Shown: one piece after another, positions 6,658 through 14,240 of the stretch | Layout: each line of letters opens with the position of its first letter | Position numbering within the stretch: the first letter of the stretch is position 1 | NCBI RefSeq assembly: GCF_014641735.1 | Contig: NZ_BMIH01000003.1 | Span: 1-64,000, forward strand | DNA length: 64,000 nt | DNA from: Sphingomonas metalli | Lineage (GTDB): Bacteria > Pseudomonadota > Alphaproteobacteria > Sphingomonadales > Sphingomonadaceae | Direction: 5' to 3' | Program-made: the position numbers and the translations under genes | The notes under the pieces: model-generated | The model's input: only the letters and a program-made list of their open reading frames with translations | The model's database searches: none | What the model was told of the DNA's origin: nothing

Positions 6658-8315
6658 GCCGCCTTGCCAATCATATGGGGTGCGGCCATCGGCTCGCGGC
6701 CCTTGAGCATACCATGCCAGTAGATCGCGGGCAGCAGCCGTTCCTTGAGATACCAGGCGGCGCGTGTCGGCTTCGACCCGTCGATGAACCAGCGCGGGAA
6801 GCTCGGCAGCAGTTTCCCGCCATAGCCGAACTCGGCCAGCACGATCTTGCCGCGCTCGACCGTAAGCGGGCACGAGCCGTAGCCGTCATAGTCGGCGACC
6901 GGCGGCTTGCCGTCGAGCGCCGCCAGCACGTTGACCGCGACCACCGGGGCCTGCTTGCGCGCCGCGGCAGCGGTCTTGGCGTTGCTGGTCGCGGCGCCGT
7001 CGCCGAGCGCGAAGACGTTCTCGTACTTCTTGTGGCGCAGTGTCGGCTCGTCGACCTCGATGAAGCCGGTCGCTGCCGCGAGCGGGCTGCTCGCGACCCA
7101 ATCGTGCGATACCTGCGGGGGCACGACGTGGAGCATGTCGAACCCGCGCTCGATCCGGACCGTCTCGCCCTCCTTCTTCTGCGCGAAGGTGGCCACCTTC
7201 CGGTCACCGTCGACCGCGACGAGGTTGGATTCGAGGCACAGGTCGATTCCGTACTTCTCGATATATTCCATCAGCGCCGGGACGTAATGCGCGACGCCGA
7301 ACAGCACCGCGCCGGCGTTGTGGAACTCGACGTCGATCCCCGGCAGCACGCCGGCCTCGCGCCAGATATCGCACGACAGGTACATTGCCTTCTGCGGCGC
7401 GCCCGCGCACTTGATCGGCATGGGAGGCTGGCTGAACAGCGCTCGCCCCTTCTTCAGCTCCTGGACGAGGCGATAGGTGTAGGGCGCCAAGTCGTAGCGG
7501 TAGTTGGAGGTGACGCCGTTGCGGCCGAGGGTCTGTTCCAGGCCCTCGATCTTCTCCCACGCGAGCCGCAGGCCCGGCGCGGCGACGAGGACGCGGTAGG
7601 TCAGCGTGCGGCCGTCTTCCAACTCGACTGTGTTGCGGTCCGGGTCAAAGCCGCTCGCTGCCACCCGCAGCCACTCGACGCCCTTCGGCATTACGTCGGC
7701 TTCGGCCTTGCGGGTCTGCTCGGCTGTGAAGACACCGGCCCCGACCATCGTCCAGCCAGGCTGGTAGTAATGATCCGTCGCCGGGTCCACGATCGCGATC
7801 GTCACCTTGGGCTGGCGCTTGAGAATGCTGGCTGCGGTGGCGATGCCGGCGGCTCCGCCCCCGACGATAACGACGTCGTAGGTCATGCTATGGGCCTTTC
7901 TGCGGCGCTGGAGCGCGGGTTCGAGAGCGGCGAGATTGTAATCCGCGTCAGCCGCCAACCGGATGAGATCGCCGGGCTCGGCATTGTCGGCGTTCGCCAG
8001 CGCCCACAGCGTCGTCGAACGCGCGCCGCTGCGGCAGTAGGCAAGGATGGGCTTCGGCATGGTAGCAAGCGCCTGTGCCATCGCGTCACCATCGGGGTCG
8101 CCGGCTTTGCCGGAGACGATGGGGATGTGCGCGAACGCCAGCCCGTTGCGCTCTGCTTCGGCCTGGATCGCCGCGGCCTTGGGTTGGCCGGCCTCCTCCC
8201 CGTCAGGGCGATTGGAGATGATCGAGCGATAGCCTTCGCGCGCGGCCCGGCCGATATCGGCGAGGCTTAGCTGCGGCGAAACCGCGATGCCGTCATCGAG
8301 CTGCTTGAAGGCCAT
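6654..8315 (-). CDS. Fusion: TIGR01244/DUF442 phosphatase-like sulfur transferase + sulfide:quinone oxidoreductase
   Basis: A 553-aa two-domain protein. Residues 1-115 form a beta-lactamase-hydrolase-like (dual-specificity phosphatase-fold) domain with the P-loop CRSGARS at 94-100. From about residue 145 (MTYDVVIVGGGAAG) runs a flavoprotein of the sulfide:quinone oxidoreductase group, with FAD-binding GGGAAG, cysteines in MPIKCAGAPQK and YLSCDIW matching SQR redox cysteines, and C-terminal FALGDGAATSNAKTAAAARKQ. SQR oxidises H2S to persulfide/polysulfide and reduces quinone; the N-terminal domain could accept or transfer the persulfide to the dioxygenases. The chosen ATG (MAFKQLDDGIAVSPQ) gives the full first domain. 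The start overlaps the upstream YeeE-like gene by 23 bp. Function is inferred from the families. Confidence 0.85.
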   Translation of the reverse strand: MAFKQLDDGIAVSPQLSLADIGRAAREGYRSIISNRPDGEEAGQPKAAAIQAEAERNGLAFAHIPIVSGKAGDPDGDAMAQALATMPKPILAYCRSGARSTTLWALANADNAEPGDLIRLAADADYNLAALEPALQRRRKAHSMTYDVVIVGGGAAGIATAASILKRQPKVTIAIVDPATDHYYQPGWTMVGAGVFTAEQTRKAEADVMPKGVEWLRVAASGFDPDRNTVELEDGRTLTYRVLVAAPGLRLAWEKIEGLEQTLGRNGVTSNYRYDLAPYTYRLVQELKKGRALFSQPPMPIKCAGAPQKAMYLSCDIWREAGVLPGIDVEFHNAGAVLFGVAHYVPALMEYIEKYGIDLCLESNLVAVDGDRKVATFAQKKEGETVRIERGFDMLHVVPPQVSHDWVASSPLAAATGFIEVDEPTLRHKKYENVFALGDGAATSNAKTAAAARKQAPVVAVNVLAALDGKPPVADYDGYGSCPLTVERGKIVLAEFGYGGKLLPSFPRWFIDGSKPTRAAWYLKERLLPAIYWHGMLKGREPMAAPHMIGKAA

Positions 8316-8754
8316 CGCGTGTTCCTTTGCGGGTGGAGGAGGGCGCCGGCACGAGGCGGAACAGGGCAAAGCCCAGCACCATGCCGGCACAGAAGATCAG
8401 GGCCGGGATCGGCGCCACGCCGAGGCTGGCGATGGCGGGGCCAGGGCATAGGCCCGCCAGACCCCAACCGATGCCGAACAGGGCTGCGCCTGCGATCAGG
8501 CGACCGTCGATCGGCCGTGTCGCGGGAAGGTGGAACTCTGTTGCCACGATCGGACGGGCGCGACGGCGCACGATTGCCCAAGCGACGATCATGGGAAGTA
8601 TTGCGCCGCCCATGACGAAGGCAAGCGTAGGGTCCCAGGCTCCACCCACGTCGAGAAAGGCGCGCACGCGGGCCGGGTCGATCATACCGGAGATCGCGAG
8701 GCCGGCCCCGAAGAGCGTGCCGCTTGCGAGCGAGACGAGCGTCTGCCGGTTCAT
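8293..8754 (-). CDS. YeeE/YedE-type (DUF6691) transporter subunit B
   Basis: A 153-aa membrane protein with about four helices. GTLFGAGLAISGMIDPARVRAFLD and IGWGLAGLCPGPAIASLG are hallmark blocks of the second half of YeeE/YedE sulfur transporters, including the conserved cysteine in LCPGP. It forms a pair with the gene at 8751-9188 (ATGA overlap), together equalling one full-length YeeE. YeeE members take up thiosulfate through cysteine relays, and split forms (PmpA/PmpB-like) often sit beside persulfide-metabolising genes. The 3' end overlaps the SQR fusion start by 23 bp. Confidence 0.82.
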   Translation of the reverse strand: MNRQTLVSLASGTLFGAGLAISGMIDPARVRAFLDVGGAWDPTLAFVMGGAILPMIVAWAIVRRRARPIVATEFHLPATRPIDGRLIAGAALFGIGWGLAGLCPGPAIASLGVAPIPALIFCAGMVLGFALFRLVPAPSSTRKGTRDGLQAAR

Positions 8755-9188
8755 GGCACCACGCCCCACAGGCGCAGCGCCGTGGCGGTGACGATACCCA
8801 GCGCCATGAACGTCGCGGTTGCGGCGATCGAACGCGGCGACAGTCGCGACAGGCCGACGACGCCGTGTCCGCTGGTGCAGCCCGACCCGAGCCGGGTGCC
8901 GAAGCCGACGATCACGCCCGCGACAGCAAGCAATACGAACGATGCCGGAAAGCGAGCTTCCACGCCCATCGTCACACCGACGACCGCGGCGCCGATCGGC
9001 AGCCCGATGGCGAAAGCAAGCGCGAGGCTGCGCGGCATGTCGCCGTTGCCGATGCCGGTCGCGCGCGCGAAGAGGCCGCTGCATCCTGCTACTCGACCGT
9101 TGGCGAGCAACATGAGGGCGGCGGCCAGCCCGATCATCAGCCCGCCGATCAGGCCGTGGAGTGGCATCGCCTGCGGAAAGCCGGGCAT
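8751..9188 (-). CDS. YeeE/YedE-type sulfur transporter subunit A
   Basis: A 145-aa membrane protein, the N-terminal-half counterpart of the gene downstream. Its conserved block RLGSGCTSGHGVVGLSRLS carries the GCTSGHG signature with the cysteine thought to handle thiosulfate or persulfide, and VAGCSGLFAR supplies a second conserved cysteine. Start ATG (MPGFPQAMPLHGL) overlaps the stop of the second persulfide dioxygenase. Import of thiosulfate or a sulfane-sulfur species would feed the SQR/dioxygenase/TsdA chain; the exact substrate cannot be read from sequence. Confidence 0.82.
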   Translation of the reverse strand: MPGFPQAMPLHGLIGGLMIGLAAALMLLANGRVAGCSGLFARATGIGNGDMPRSLALAFAIGLPIGAAVVGVTMGVEARFPASFVLLAVAGVIVGFGTRLGSGCTSGHGVVGLSRLSPRSIAATATFMALGIVTATALRLWGVVP

Positions 9189-10111
9189 CAGAACGAGTCC
9201 AGCGGGATGCGCAGGTAGCGGGTGCCGTTCGCCTCGGGCTCGGGCAGTTTGCCAGCGCGCATGTTGACCTGGATCGAGGGCAGCATCAGTCGCGGCGCGG
9301 AGAGCGTCGCGTCGCGTGCCAATCGCATCGTGACGAACGCCTCCTCGTCGATACCGTCACGGACGTGGACGTTGCCGGTGCGCTGCGCGCCGACCGTCGT
9401 CTCCCACACGAACTCCTCGCGCCCCGGAGCCTTGTAGTCGTGGCACAGGAAGAGGCGGGTCTCGTTGGGCAGCGTAAGCAATCGGCGAATCGAGCGGAAC
9501 AGCTCGCCCGCATCGCCGCCCGGAAAATCAGCACGTGCGGTGCCGTAGTCGGGCATGAACAGCGTGTCGCCGACGAACGCGGCGTCGCCGATCACGAAGG
9601 CAACGTCCGCCGGTGTGTGGCCGGGAACGTGAAGCACGGTGCAGGCAAGATCGCCGATCGCGAAACGGTCGCCATCGTCGAATAGCCGGTCGAAGTCCGA
9701 TCCGTCGCGCGCGAACTCGCTGCCGGCGTTGAACATCTTGCCGAACGCGTCCTGCACGCGCGTGATCGCGCGTCCGATCGCGAGCTGCCCGCCGACAATG
9801 CCTTGGAGGTACGGCGCGGCCGACAGGTGATCGGCATGGACATGGGTTTCAAGCAGCCACTCGACCGTCAGCTCATGCTCGCGGACATAGGCAACGATCG
9901 CGTCCGCCGGTGCCTTGTCCGTCCGCCCCGATGCTGGGTCGAAATGCAGTACGCTGTCGATGATCGCGGCTCGGCGCGTGGCGGGATCGGAGACGACATA
10001 GCTGACGCTGTTCGTCGGCTCGTCGAAGAAGGCACGGATATCGGCCGTCTCGCTGGACCGGGCAGCCGCGATGATGCCTGCGGCCTGTTCAATATGAGAA
10101 TCAAGCGACAC
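9188..10111 (-). CDS. MBL-fold persulfide dioxygenase-like hydrolase (copy 2)
   Basis: A 307-aa metallo-beta-lactamase-fold protein with ETHVHADH (His90, His92, Asp94, His95), HVPGHTPADV and LCHDYKAPGR ligands, matching the ETHE1/Blh persulfide dioxygenase family. Start is GTG (MSLDSHIEQAAG). It is the first gene of the leftward operon and is probably controlled from the 30-80 bp region shared with the divergent peroxiredoxin gene. It differs substantially from copy 1 (an extended N-terminus and VHADH instead of PHADH), so the two were likely acquired separately or are old duplicates with different substrates or affinities. Confidence 0.83.
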   Translation of the reverse strand: MSLDSHIEQAAGIIAAARSSETADIRAFFDEPTNSVSYVVSDPATRRAAIIDSVLHFDPASGRTDKAPADAIVAYVREHELTVEWLLETHVHADHLSAAPYLQGIVGGQLAIGRAITRVQDAFGKMFNAGSEFARDGSDFDRLFDDGDRFAIGDLACTVLHVPGHTPADVAFVIGDAAFVGDTLFMPDYGTARADFPGGDAGELFRSIRRLLTLPNETRLFLCHDYKAPGREEFVWETTVGAQRTGNVHVRDGIDEEAFVTMRLARDATLSAPRLMLPSIQVNMRAGKLPEPEANGTRYLRIPLDSF

Positions 10112-10156
10112 TTACGACTCCTGCAAATTCACTGTTAAAGTATGTCTGTAAGTGTC
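10107..10156. promoter_or_regulatory. Divergent control region with 9-bp inverted repeat
   Basis: GACACTTAC at 10107-10115 and its exact inverse GTAAGTGTC at 10148-10156 flank an AT-richer core containing TTCACTGTTAAAG. The arms overlap the start of the leftward dioxygenase gene and the first possible start of the rightward peroxiredoxin gene. This is a candidate operator for the ArsR-type repressor encoded at 10810; the spacing is longer than usual for one dimer, so it might bind two. Confidence 0.45.
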
Positions 10157-10813
10157 TTGCGTCAAGCAGCGCCGAGTGCCATGTTTGAAGCAATGAACGA
10201 CATCGCCCCTCTCCCGCGACCGCTCCGTCTCGGCGATCCCGCCCCAAATTTTACGGCGCGCACCACCAGGGGCGACGTCAGCCTCGATCAGTATCGGGGC
10301 CGCTGGCTTGTGTTCTTCTCGCATCCCGCCGACTTCACGCCGGTCTGCACCAGCGAGTTCATCGCGCTCGCGCACGCCGCGCCGGCGTTCGAGGCGATCG
10401 ACTGTGCGCTGCTCGGGCTGTCGGTCGACAGCCTCTACAGCCACGTCGCCTGGATGCGCGCGATCCGCGAACTGGCGGGGATCGAGGTGCCGTTTCCGGT
10501 GGTGGAAGACCCCTCGATGGCGGTCGGGCACGCCTATGGAATGCTTGACGCCGATGCCACGGACTCCGCGGCGGTGCGCGCGACCTTCTTCATCGATCCC
10601 GAAGGCGTGGTGCGGGCGATCAACTGGTATCCCATGAACGTCGGTCGATCGATCGAAGAGATGCTGCGTACCGTCCAGGCGCTCCAGCGCGCCACCAAGG
10701 GCGATGCGTTGACGCCGGCGGGCTGGCATCCCGGTGACGATGTGTTGCTTCCGCCGGCGTTGCCGGTCGATGGCGAGGCGGACTGGTTCCACCGGCTGAG
10801 GCCGGACGCATGA
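10142..10813 (+). CDS. 1-Cys type peroxiredoxin (AhpC/TSA family)
   Basis: A peroxiredoxin of up to 223 aa. The peroxidatic cysteine is in HPADFTPVCTSEF (Cys69 counted from the first ATG), and FPVVEDPSMAVGHAYGML and VRAIFYP-like VRAINWYPMNVGRSIEEMLRTVQALQ place it in the Prx6/1-Cys branch. The first ATG lies within the candidate operator; conserved sequence begins at LRLGDPAPNF, so translation may really start at ATG 10181 or 10193, giving about 206-210 aa. It likely protects against peroxide or reduces persulfides made by sulfide oxidation. Its stop overlaps the ArsR start (ATGA). Confidence 0.85.
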   Translation: MSVSVLRQAAPSAMFEAMNDIAPLPRPLRLGDPAPNFTARTTRGDVSLDQYRGRWLVFFSHPADFTPVCTSEFIALAHAAPAFEAIDCALLGLSVDSLYSHVAWMRAIRELAGIEVPFPVVEDPSMAVGHAYGMLDADATDSAAVRATFFIDPEGVVRAINWYPMNVGRSIEEMLRTVQALQRATKGDALTPAGWHPGDDVLLPPALPVDGEADWFHRLRPDA

Positions 10814-11187
10814 GCCTCGACCGTCCCCAGGCCGATGCGATGGTGGAGCGGCTGCGGATGCTCGCGCAGCCGCAGCGGCTGATGATCCTCTCCGTCCTGC
10901 TGGACGGGGAGCGCGCGGTTGGCGAGATCGAGGAGGCGACCGGCATCGGTCAGCCCGCGCTCAGCCAGCAGCTCGCCGAATTGCGGCGCGCCGATCTCGT
11001 CGCGACCCGCCGCGAAGCGCGCCAGATCTACTACCGTATCGCGAGCGAGGACGTTGACGAGAGGGTGCGAGCGCTGTTCGCCGCCTTCGGCGCGACGCGG
11101 CCGGCCGCCAGATTAAAACCTGTCGCCGCCCGTGCATCCGCCCCGGTGCGCCTGACGGGCGCGGCGGCCTTTGCCCGGATCGGATGA
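10810..11187 (+). CDS. ArsR-family regulator, BigR/SqrR-like but lacking cysteines
   Basis: A 125-aa winged-helix repressor. The DNA-binding region VGEIEEATGIGQPALSQQLAELRRADLVATRREARQIYYRI closely follows the BigR/SqrR persulfide-sensing group. Those sensors use two cysteines, one in the LMILC-type helix and one near the C-terminus; here the helix reads LMILSVLLDG and the protein contains no cysteine at all. It may therefore sense something else, respond through another partner, or act as a constitutive repressor. Its position after the peroxiredoxin gene and next to the divergent operon makes it the likely local regulator. Confidence 0.85.
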   Translation: MSLDRPQADAMVERLRMLAQPQRLMILSVLLDGERAVGEIEEATGIGQPALSQQLAELRRADLVATRREARQIYYRIASEDVDERVRALFAAFGATRPAARLKPVAARASAPVRLTGAAAFARIG

Positions 11188-11201
11188 GCGAGGAGTGTCA
11201 C

Positions 11202-11747
11202 ATGGTCTTCAAACTGGGTCTGGTCGCGGCAGCGACGGTGCTGACGTTGAGCGGCGGCGCGATGGCCGCTGATCCTCGTCATCCGGTGATCCAAGGCTAT
11301 GGCGCGATTGCACCCATGCCCAATGCCAAGGAACGGCCCGATCGCTCGCTACACTATCGCGTACTGTTCAGCGTCACCAAGGCAGCCGCGTCGCCGGATC
11401 AGGTCAACCCGAACCTGGAAAAGGTCGCGCGCTTCGTGAATCTGCTCGGAGCCGATGGGGTCCGGCCCGCTGCCGGGGACGTTGCCGTCGTGATCCACGG
11501 GCCGGCGACGGCGCTGGTGATGAACGTTGTCGCTTATGGAGAGCGGACCAAGGTCGCCAAGAACCCTAACTTGCCGCTGGTGGCGGCGTTGCAGGCCGCG
11601 GGCGTATCGGTGCGGGTGTGCAGCCAGGCGCTCGTCGGCAACAAGGTCGATCCGGCCACTGTCGACAAGGATATCGAGATCGACGTCTCGGCGCTCACGA
11701 CGATGGCGACGTTGCAGCTTCGTGGTTGGGCGCTGATCCCCGACTAA
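11202..11747 (+). CDS. Secreted DsrE-family protein
   Basis: A 181-aa protein with signal peptide MVFKLGLVAAATVLTLSGGAMA and a DsrE/DsrF-like fold: YRVLFSVTKAAASP, FVNLLGADGV, VAVVIHGPATALV, GVSVRVCSQAL. A single cysteine in VRVCSQAL occupies the usual sulfur-carrier position. DsrE-like proteins bind or relay sulfane sulfur; the signal peptide puts this one in the periplasm. I chose ATG 11202 because GAGGAG lies 7 bases upstream and it begins the signal peptide; a start at 11184 overlapping the ArsR stop is possible but would place MSEECH before it. Confidence 0.78.
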   Translation: MVFKLGLVAAATVLTLSGGAMAADPRHPVIQGYGAIAPMPNAKERPDRSLHYRVLFSVTKAAASPDQVNPNLEKVARFVNLLGADGVRPAAGDVAVVIHGPATALVMNVVAYGERTKVAKNPNLPLVAALQAAGVSVRVCSQALVGNKVDPATVDKDIEIDVSALTTMATLQLRGWALIPD

Positions 11748-11808
11748 GCGCGGCGTCCCAAAATACCATCGTTTGCGAGACCCTTGATCGGCAGTTACGA
11801 TCGCAGCG

Positions 11809-12333
11809 ATGGTCAATGTCTGGCTGCTCTTCCCACTTAGTGCTCTCGCGATGGCCGGCTGCTCGCCCGACCCTGCTCCCCAACAAAGGGTCACGGGAAG
11901 TGACGCTGCGGTAGCTGGTTGGCCGCATCAACCGACCCATGGCCGGTTCCTTATCGAGAATTGCTGCACGCTTCGGCTCGCTGCCGATGCCCGGTTCACT
12001 CAGGGGCAGGGCATTGACTCCATCATCCACGATGTATCGGGGCCAGGTTACGTGCTGAGTATCGTCTTCGGCCCGTATGATAGCGGCAAACCCCTGCTCG
12101 GCTATCAGGTTGAGAGTAAGCGCATCATTGATGGCGTAGAACTGAGCGCCTTCCGATGGGCTGATCCAACGCGTGATCCCCCAGAGGGGAAGTTGCTTTG
12201 GCTTGCGCAGGTGGGCGGGGGAATCGTCGGCGGTGTGGAACACACGCCTTGGGGCTTAAGGATGAAGGCCGATTGCACAACTCCGACCGCTTGCGGTGAC
12301 AGCGCGGCGCTGGTTGGGACGATCCGCTTCTAA
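11809..12333 (+). CDS. Hypothetical lipoprotein
   Basis: A 174-aa protein with a lipoprotein signal, MVNVWLLFPLSALAMAGC, where AMAGC is the lipobox and the cysteine the lipid-modified residue. The mature part has no recognised domain; it contains paired cysteines (ENCCTL; DCTTPTACGD) and several glycine-rich turns. It is the last gene on the right-hand side of the mobile unit. The spacing of about 60 bp from the DsrE gene suggests possible co-transcription. Role unknown; the window offers no partner beyond the sulfur cluster. Confidence 0.6.
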   Translation: MVNVWLLFPLSALAMAGCSPDPAPQQRVTGSDAAVAGWPHQPTHGRFLIENCCTLRLAADARFTQGQGIDSIIHDVSGPGYVLSIVFGPYDSGKPLLGYQVESKRIIDGVELSAFRWADPTRDPPEGKLLWLAQVGGGIVGGVEHTPWGLRMKADCTTPTACGDSAALVGTIRF

Positions 12334-12585
12334 CCTTCCCGCTTCTTGATCCCAAACGGGACGATCGAGGCCAGCGCAGTTCGACTGGTTCGGTCATAAA
12401 CGTATATCTGTGCGCGTTCTATGCGTCGTCCGCTGTTCGCGAAAACCTTCCTTTCTGACGACCTTGCCGGCGGCCCATGACCGCAACGCATTTCTGCGGC
12501 CCGCTGCTTGTCAAAACTGTTCTGAAAACCTGCTTCTCAAAAGCGGCTGCCGGCGACGGGTTTGGAGAACCCATTGGCAGGAAGC

Positions 12586-12738
12586 GTGAGCACGACGCCC
12601 CGTTTGCAAGCAGCGCCGGATGATGGCGAGCACATTGGCAGATAATTCGAGCAGGATGCCACCTGCCAGTGGCAGAGAGCGTGAGCAGAAAAACCGGCTG
12701 TTTGCGAGCAGACGCCGCTACGATTGCAAGCGCCTACA
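12586..12738 (-). repeat. Right terminal inverted repeat, IS21-like
   Basis: Reverse complement of the left end, the same length (153 bp), ending in GCGCCTACA. Six GAGCA cores (GTGAGCA, GCAAGCA, GCGAGCA, CGAGCA, GTGAGCA, GCGAGCA) are spaced about 20-35 bp apart, consistent with multiple protein-binding sites. Identity to the left end is complete over the outer 74 bp and lower inside. Confidence 0.8.
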
Positions 12739-12744
12739 ACTAGG
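12739..12744 (+). repeat. Right target-site duplication
   Basis: ACTAGG immediately follows the right terminal repeat and matches 759-764 in direct orientation. Confidence 0.7.
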
Positions 12745-13010
12745 TGTCAGCTGGGCGGGTGATAAAGTCGCTGTGCTGGCAGCGCAGAGTAAATGCGTTA
12801 CGCAACCTCCTGGGTGAGAATATACGCCTCGATGATCCATTATTTGACGAGGCGCTCACATGCAGGGCCGAGTTCCAGCCTCCGACGCAGGCTCAAGCGT
12901 TAGCCTCCTCGATTCCAGGCATTTCCCTGCGCGCTTAACATAATCTATGCTATCGATTTCGGGTGGTTGCGGACTGGCGGTCGACCGCTGCAATAACAGG
13001 GTCGCGAAGG

Positions 13011-14240
13011 TCAAGTAGGCACTAACCTGCCCACAATCCGTTCGAGCTCGCCAGTCCAGCTCTCCAGCGCCTCTCGTTTCTCCCGCTGGTAATCGTAGCG
13101 TTGATAGACGCCGGCGATACCTGATCGGGAGCCGCTGATGTGGTTCAGCACGGCTTCGGTAACGGGCATCGGTACTCCTAGGCGCTGCATGCCTGTTGCG
13201 ACCGTACGTCGCAGATCGTGCAGGATGAAGTGATCCACCGCGTCTACCTTCATGATCTTGGCCATTTCCCGAAGGAGGCGCGGATGCCCTTTGCTGAAGC
13301 CGTTGACCGACGCGTCGGGATTACCTGCAACGGGAAAGAGCTTGCTCGAGCCATCCATCACCGGAAGGTCTTCGATCAATGCCTTGGCGGCTTTGGTAAG
13401 CGGCACGATGTGAGCTTTGCCGTTCTTTGCTCGAGCAGCTGGGATGACCCAGGTGTCGCCGTCAAATTCGGAACGGGCTGCGTCGAACACCTCGCCGCGA
13501 CGTTGACCGGTTAAGAGGAGCAGCTTGAAGCCAGGTCCGAACGGCCATCCCAAAGTGTCGCACGCCTGCCAGAAAACGCGAATCTCGGCATCTGAGAGGA
13601 ATCGGTCCCGAGCCTTCGGGAGAGGAGGGCGGCCCGCATCGCGGCAGGGATTGGCTGGTAGCTTTTCCAGCTTCGGCATGGCCCAGGTGAAGAATGAGCT
13701 CAGCTGTTGGTGCACTCCCAGCCCTGCTCTTGGCGTGGGGTTGTTGGCGTCACGATAGGTGATGTCTTCGACCAGCGCAGTCACCTCCGAGCGGGTGATC
13801 GTGTCGGCAAGCCGATCGCCAAACCGAGGGAGGATGAACTTTTTGCCGATGCGCTCAATTTCAGAGGCGCTCTTCTTTTTACCCCGTACAGCACGCTCAA
13901 GGTATTGCGCCCAGAGTACGGAAAAGGTGAGGCGTCCGACAGCGCCACCGGCGCTACTCGCCGGCTGGGGCAACCCTTTCCCGGACTCAAGATCGATCAG
14001 CAGCGATCGAGCCTTCTTACGAGCGTCGGCTAGCGTGAACGCATCCGAGAAGCGTCCGAGGGTGACGTTCCTAACTGAGCCTCCGACCCGCTTGCGCAGG
14101 ATGAAGGTCTTGCCTCCGGACGCGCCGACGCGAACACGAAGGCCACCGACGAGTTGATCGAGCAGTTCCACTTGGCCGGAGGATGGCGGAGTGAGGCCCC
14201 GGATCTTGGCATCCGTGAGACCCACAGCTTTGCTGGGCAT
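13011..14240 (-). CDS. int: P4-type tyrosine recombinase / site-specific integrase
   Basis: A 409-aa integrase from ATG 14240 (MPSKAVGLTDAKIRGL), chosen because AGGA lies 8 bases upstream; an earlier start at 14291 is less likely. N-terminal DUF4102-like arm-binding region (RVRVGASGGKTFILRKRVGGSVRNVTLGRF), a core-binding domain near 120-210, then the catalytic domain: LLLTGQRRGEV (first Arg), HDLRRTVATGM (His-x-x-Arg), NHISG, and the nucleophilic Tyr in IAGVYQRYDY. Its start is about 160 bp from a tRNA-Arg 3' fragment, the classic arrangement of an integrase with its attachment site. It probably integrated the island that carries the sulfur transposon. Confidence 0.92.
   Translation of the reverse strand: MPSKAVGLTDAKIRGLTPPSSGQVELLDQLVGGLRVRVGASGGKTFILRKRVGGSVRNVTLGRFSDAFTLADARKKARSLLIDLESGKGLPQPASSAGGAVGRLTFSVLWAQYLERAVRGKKKSASEIERIGKKFILPRFGDRLADTITRSEVTALVEDITYRDANNPTPRAGLGVHQQLSSFFTWAMPKLEKLPANPCRDAGRPPLPKARDRFLSDAEIRVFWQACDTLGWPFGPGFKLLLLTGQRRGEVFDAARSEFDGDTWVIPAARAKNGKAHIVPLTKAAKALIEDLPVMDGSSKLFPVAGNPDASVNGFSKGHPRLLREMAKIMKVDAVDHFILHDLRRTVATGMQRLGVPMPVTEAVLNHISGSRSGIAGVYQRYDYQREKREALESWTGELERIVGRLVPT

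Larger units (their letters stand above)
765..12738. mobile_element. Non-autonomous transposon-like unit carrying a sulfur-oxidation cassette
   Basis: Seen directly: 153-bp inverted repeats at 765-917 and 12586-12738, identical over their outer 74 bp and starting with TGTAGGCGC, plus a perfect 6-bp direct repeat just outside. Each end has six spaced copies of a TGCTC core, an arrangement like the multiple transposase-binding repeats of IS21-family ends; target duplications of 4-8 bp are also typical of that family. No istA/istB or other transposase is encoded inside. The cargo is the complete set of reduced-sulfur genes from the AcfC-like gene to the lipoprotein gene. The inference is a mobile insertion cassette moved in trans by an element with matching ends. 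The IS21 assignment is the weakest part; the inverted repeats and direct repeat are plain in the sequence. Confidence 0.75.
12334..13010. other. Gene-free region containing the right end of the mobile unit
   Basis: Between the lipoprotein gene and the integrase no convincing coding sequence was found. It contains the right terminal repeat (12586-12738), the right direct repeat, and lower-GC sequence after 12750. The reading frame through the terminal repeat mirrors that of the left repeat and is not a gene. The section 12940-13010 next to the integrase stop shows no obvious hairpin. Confidence 0.6.

Noticed and set aside
6651..8270. 539-aa antisense frame over the SQR fusion
   Set aside because: Shadow of the real gene; no signature of any family.
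12620..12817. 65-aa open frame
   Set aside because: Same as above for the right terminal repeat; no ribosome site and no conserved domain.
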